Of a DNA stretch of 64,000 nt, positions 61,758-64,000 are shown one piece after another; position 1 is the first letter of the stretch; each line of letters starts with the position of its first letter. The position numbers and the translations under genes were made by a program. A model generated the notes under the pieces. The model made no database searches. It was not told where the DNA came from and saw only the letters and a list, made by a program, of their open reading frames with translations. The stretch is from an uncultured bacterium (GTDB lineage Bacteria; Cyanobacteriota; Vampirovibrionia; Gastranaerophilales; Gastranaerophilaceae), in assembly GCA_948964545.1 (NCBI GenBank), contig CAREDV010000002.1, forward strand, positions 91,983 to 155,982, read 5' to 3'.

Positions 61758-62191
61758 AAGCATTAATTCAAAGAGTTAAGCGAGCATCTGTTGCTATTGA
61801 CGGTGAATTGTATTCGGCAATTGATAAGGGATTGCTTGTTTTTGTCGGAGTTGAAAAGGCTGATGAGAAAGTTAATGCTGAAAAACTCGCTGAAAAAATA
61901 CTTAAACTGCGTATTTTTGAAGATGAAAATGAAAAAATGAATTTATCAGTAATGGATGTTCAAGGTGAAATTCTAGTGGTTTCGCAATTTACACTTTGCG
62001 GAGATTGTAAAAAAGGCACTCGTCCTTCATTTGATAATTCATCCCCTTTAGATAAAGCAATTGAACTTTACGAATATTTTGTAAATTGTGTAAAACAAGG
62101 CGGTTTAACTGTTAAGACAGGAAAATTCCGCGCAATGATGGATGTTGAGCTGATTAACGACGGGCCTGTGACATTTTGGCTTGAGAGATAA
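61754..62191 (+). CDS. dtd: D-aminoacyl-tRNA deacylase
   Basis: 145 residues, full length. MKALIQRVKRASVAIDGE at the N-terminus, SQFTLCGDCKKGTRPSF in the middle and the cross-subunit Gly-cis-Pro motif in NDGPVTFWLE. It removes D-amino acids (and mischarged Gly) from tRNA. Coupled to rlmN. The next gene has its own strong promoter. Confidence 0.95.
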   Translation: MKALIQRVKRASVAIDGELYSAIDKGLLVFVGVEKADEKVNAEKLAEKILKLRIFEDENEKMNLSVMDVQGEILVVSQFTLCGDCKKGTRPSFDNSSPLDKAIELYEYFVNCVKQGGLTVKTGKFRAMMDVELINDGPVTFWLER

Positions 62192-62201
62192 GAAAATGCT
62201 C

Positions 62202-62230
62202 TTGCAAAAATTTTTAAAGTATGCTATAAT
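62202..62230 (+). promoter_or_regulatory. promoter of zinc-ribbon/RGG protein and rimM-trmD
   Basis: TTGCAA (62202-62207), 17-base spacer, perfect TATAAT (62225-62230). The following leader of about 82 bases has the palindrome AAATCGATTT and a GAGGAG not followed by a start; the real ribosome site is AGAGG, 8 bases before the ATG at 62320. Confidence 0.8.
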
Positions 62231-62319
62231 AAAATCAATCTATAGAGAAATCGATTTTCATTTTTGAGGAGAAATTTTTTTTAACCCGGAATTACGTTAT
62301 TAATTAAGAGGCTTTCATT

Positions 62320-63327
62320 ATGTATGTAAACAAGTGTATCAAATGTGGTCGTGAGTTTGAAACAAAAAACCCCAAAAGAGTTATTTGTCCTGACTGTTTG
62401 TATCCAGATAAGAATATGATGGTATCATCAACTTCTTCAGATGCACCAAAGCCTGAAGTTCCTGCCCAAGAACCTTTGAAGGGCTATAGTGCGGGCGGTA
62501 ATGATGAAGCTCCGCGTTATTACAGCGCAGGCGGTGATAACGAGCAGCAACAAAGATACAATAGACCACAAAGACCTTATAATAATTATAATAGCAGAGG
62601 CGGATATAGTAATAATCGTCAAGGCGGATATCAACAAAATCGCCAGCAGGGTGGCTATAACCGCGGCGGTTACAACAATAACCGACAGGGTGGGTATAAT
62701 AACAACCGTCCTGGCGGGTATCAACAGAATCGTCCTCAGCAAGGCGGGTTTAATAGAAATAATAATTATAACAACAGGCGCCCGCAGCAGGGTGGGTTTA
62801 ATCGCGGCGGATTCAATAATAGACGTCCGATGCAGAAAAAAGCTCCAAAACAGTTATTGGTAAGTAAGGAACAATTAGAACAAATTGAATTGCTTTATAA
62901 ATTGATGCTTCCTCTACCAAACCCAGATTGTCATGAAGTAATTGGTGAAAAAATCGGGTTAGAACCAAGAAAAGTATTTTTCGGCATTAACCTTGTAAGA
63001 CAAAAAATGATGCTTCCGAAATTGCCATTCCCAAAACGTAAACTTGCAATTTCGCCAGATCAGCTTTTTGCTATTAAAAATTTATATGAACCACTTTTAC
63101 CACTTCCTCCAATCGGTTGCCATAAAATTATTGCTGCTCAATTAAAAATGGATGAATGGAGAGTCCATGTAGGTATAGGTTTAATCCGTTCTCAAATGGG
63201 ATTAGGACGTTGGAACGAGGATAGACCTGATAAACCTGCTGAATTTCAGAAGAAAGAAGAACTTCCTGTTGAAGAAGTTAAACCTAAAAGAGGCAGAAAA
63301 AAGAAAACGGAAGAACCTGCTGAGTAA
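62320..63327 (+). CDS. zinc-ribbon and RGG-like low-complexity protein with duplicated C-terminal module
   Basis: 335 residues. A Cys4 zinc ribbon is at the N-terminus (Cys6, 9, 23, 26). Residues 60-170 are low complexity with repeated NNRQGGY, RGGYNNN and PQQGGF units, like RGG/RG RNA-binding regions. Two related modules of about 55 residues follow (about 184-238 and 246-300), each with a helix, LPLP, then CHEVIGEKIGL or CHKIIAAQLKM and a LVRQKM/LIRSQM helix. The tail is basic (KPKRGRKKK). It precedes rimM and trmD, ribosome and tRNA maturation genes, so RNA or ribosome binding is a fair guess. Family not recognised. Confidence 0.7.
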   Translation: MYVNKCIKCGREFETKNPKRVICPDCLYPDKNMMVSSTSSDAPKPEVPAQEPLKGYSAGGNDEAPRYYSAGGDNEQQQRYNRPQRPYNNYNSRGGYSNNRQGGYQQNRQQGGYNRGGYNNNRQGGYNNNRPGGYQQNRPQQGGFNRNNNYNNRRPQQGGFNRGGFNNRRPMQKKAPKQLLVSKEQLEQIELLYKLMLPLPNPDCHEVIGEKIGLEPRKVFFGINLVRQKMMLPKLPFPKRKLAISPDQLFAIKNLYEPLLPLPPIGCHKIIAAQLKMDEWRVHVGIGLIRSQMGLGRWNEDRPDKPAEFQKKEELPVEEVKPKRGRKKKTEEPAE

Positions 63328-63329
63328 TC

Positions 63330-63842
63330 ATGACAAAATATGTTTCTGTCGGTAAAATTTTAAATTTTCACGGAATTAAAGGTGAGGCAAAGGTAGGCTT
63401 TACTAAAAATCAAGAGGATTTTTTCTGCTCTTTGCAAGAAGTTTTTGTTAAAAAAGAACATGATTATGAATTATTAAAAATTAATAGTTCAAGGTTGCAT
63501 AAAAATTTTGCACTTGTGAAGTTTGATGGTATAAATTCGATTGATGAACTTTTAGGATATAAGGGTGCATTCTTATATGTTCAGGAAGATGTAATTCGAG
63601 AAAATTTAGAGGAAGATGAGTTTTTAATTGATGAACTTGTCGGTTTAGAAATTTTTGATGAAAATGACAAAAAACAAGGATTTGTTATCGGGGTTTCCAA
63701 TAATGGCGCGCAGGACATGCTGTCAGTCAAGACTAATTCTAAAAAGATTGTTTTAGTTCCTTTTGTTAAAGCTATTGTAACTGATGTAAGTATTAAAGAT
63801 AAAAAAATATTTATCAATAATCTTGAGGGATTATTGGAATGA
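63330..63842 (+). CDS. rimM: ribosome maturation factor RimM
   Basis: 170 residues. N-terminal beta-barrel VSVGKILNFHGIKGEAKVG and the C-terminal PRC-type barrel with NNGAQDMLSVKT and VLVPFVKAIV. It binds S19 and the 30S head during 16S rRNA maturation. It starts 2 bases after the RGG-like gene ends and overlaps trmD by 4 bases, the common rimM-trmD pairing. Confidence 0.95.
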   Translation: MTKYVSVGKILNFHGIKGEAKVGFTKNQEDFFCSLQEVFVKKEHDYELLKINSSRLHKNFALVKFDGINSIDELLGYKGAFLYVQEDVIRENLEEDEFLIDELVGLEIFDENDKKQGFVIGVSNNGAQDMLSVKTNSKKIVLVPFVKAIVTDVSIKDKKIFINNLEGLLE

Positions 63843-64000
63843 TTTTTGATGTTTTGACTCTATTTCCTGAGATGATCCAAGATCATTGCAGACATAGTAT
63901 TTTGAAGCGTGCAGTTGAAAAAGGTATTTTTAGTGTAAATACTATTAATCCACGTGATTTTACATTGGATAAGCATAAAAAAGTTGATGATACCCCTTAC
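63839..64000 (+). CDS. trmD: tRNA (guanine-N1)-methyltransferase, 5' part
   Basis: The first 54 codons of TrmD, cut by the window edge: MIFDVLTLFPEMIQDHCRHS, then NTINPRDFTLDKHKKVDDTPY in which KKVDDTPY is the conserved start of the active-site region. It methylates G37 of tRNAs. Coupled to rimM by ATGA. Confidence 0.93.
   Translation, partial: MIFDVLTLFPEMIQDHCRHSILKRAVEKGIFSVNTINPRDFTLDKHKKVDDTPY

Noticed and set aside
62560..62840. CRISPR or tandem DNA repeat
   Set aside because: The repetition is imperfect and codon-based; it encodes the Gly/Asn/Gln/Arg-rich region of a protein.

Overview
The window looks like a chromosomal core region of a non-photosynthetic relative of the Cyanobacteria (Melainabacteria/Vampirovibrionia, probably order Gastranaerophilales). 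This is an inference. It rests on four things seen here: the RNA polymerase beta' subunit is split into rpoC1 and rpoC2 in the cyanobacterial gene order rpoB-rpoC1-rpoC2; rpoC2 carries a very large insertion in the trigger loop; Ssb is short and tailless; and there are several prepilin-like genes with a GFTLAEVLITLGIIG-type N-terminus. The DNA is AT-rich. LptC, LptA and TolC homologues indicate a double-membrane envelope. Rubredoxin, a flavodiiron protein, a PerR-like regulator and a dehydratase activase suggest an anaerobe. I see no photosynthesis gene, prophage, insertion sequence or CRISPR array.

Layout. 1-250: tRNA-Leu(CAG) with a partial upstream duplication. 273-6555 (minus): a long co-directional run of prepilin-like gene, small Cys-Cys protein, thioredoxin, ccdA, ribH, murQ, gpsA, ricT and a second prepilin-like gene. 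6584-6802: small XRE regulator. 6850-15885 (minus): rpoB-rpoC1-rpoC2. 16.3-20.2 kb: exported proteins, a frameshifted remnant and an M16 protease. 20.2-22.0 kb: perR-rubredoxin-flavodiiron operon. 22.0-24.65 kb (minus): thrS and a third prepilin-like gene. 24.8-27.4 kb: ssb, four-carbon sugar acid kinase and pdxA. 27.4-30.6 kb (minus): secDF and dapA. 30.7-38.3 kb: lptC-lptA-TPR-dprA-topA-aroE and a fourth prepilin-like gene, tightly coupled. 38.3-45.7 kb (minus): MacAB/TolC-like exporter and Trk potassium uptake. 45.7-51.8 kb: a kinase-like orphan, YggT, mtnP, a lytic transglycosylase, a large clade-specific protein and an M20 peptidase. 51.9-58.98 kb: mutS2, glutamate synthase-like oxidoreductase, exported protein, hppA. 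59-64 kb: activase, YkgJ-like protein, rlmN, dtd, a zinc-ribbon/RGG protein, rimM and the start of trmD.

The most striking finding concerns the prepilin-like genes. Three of the four carry a run of exactly ten G/C bases inside the short leader, just ahead of the prepilin cleavage site. They are the only such runs I see in this AT-rich window. At the present length one gene is in frame (37.5 kb), one is out of frame from its only good start (1.07 kb), and one switches between two start codons in different frames (24.65 kb). This is the architecture of slipped-strand phase variation of surface pilins. Together with dprA it suggests a switchable pilus or pseudopilus system, possibly linked to DNA uptake or adhesion.

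Other items worth a second look are a divergent protein-kinase-like orphan, a zinc-ribbon/RGG protein with a duplicated C-terminal module, a 55-residue Cys-Cys protein, a 615-residue protein behind a potentially structured leader, and an approximately 260-nt leader before rpoB.
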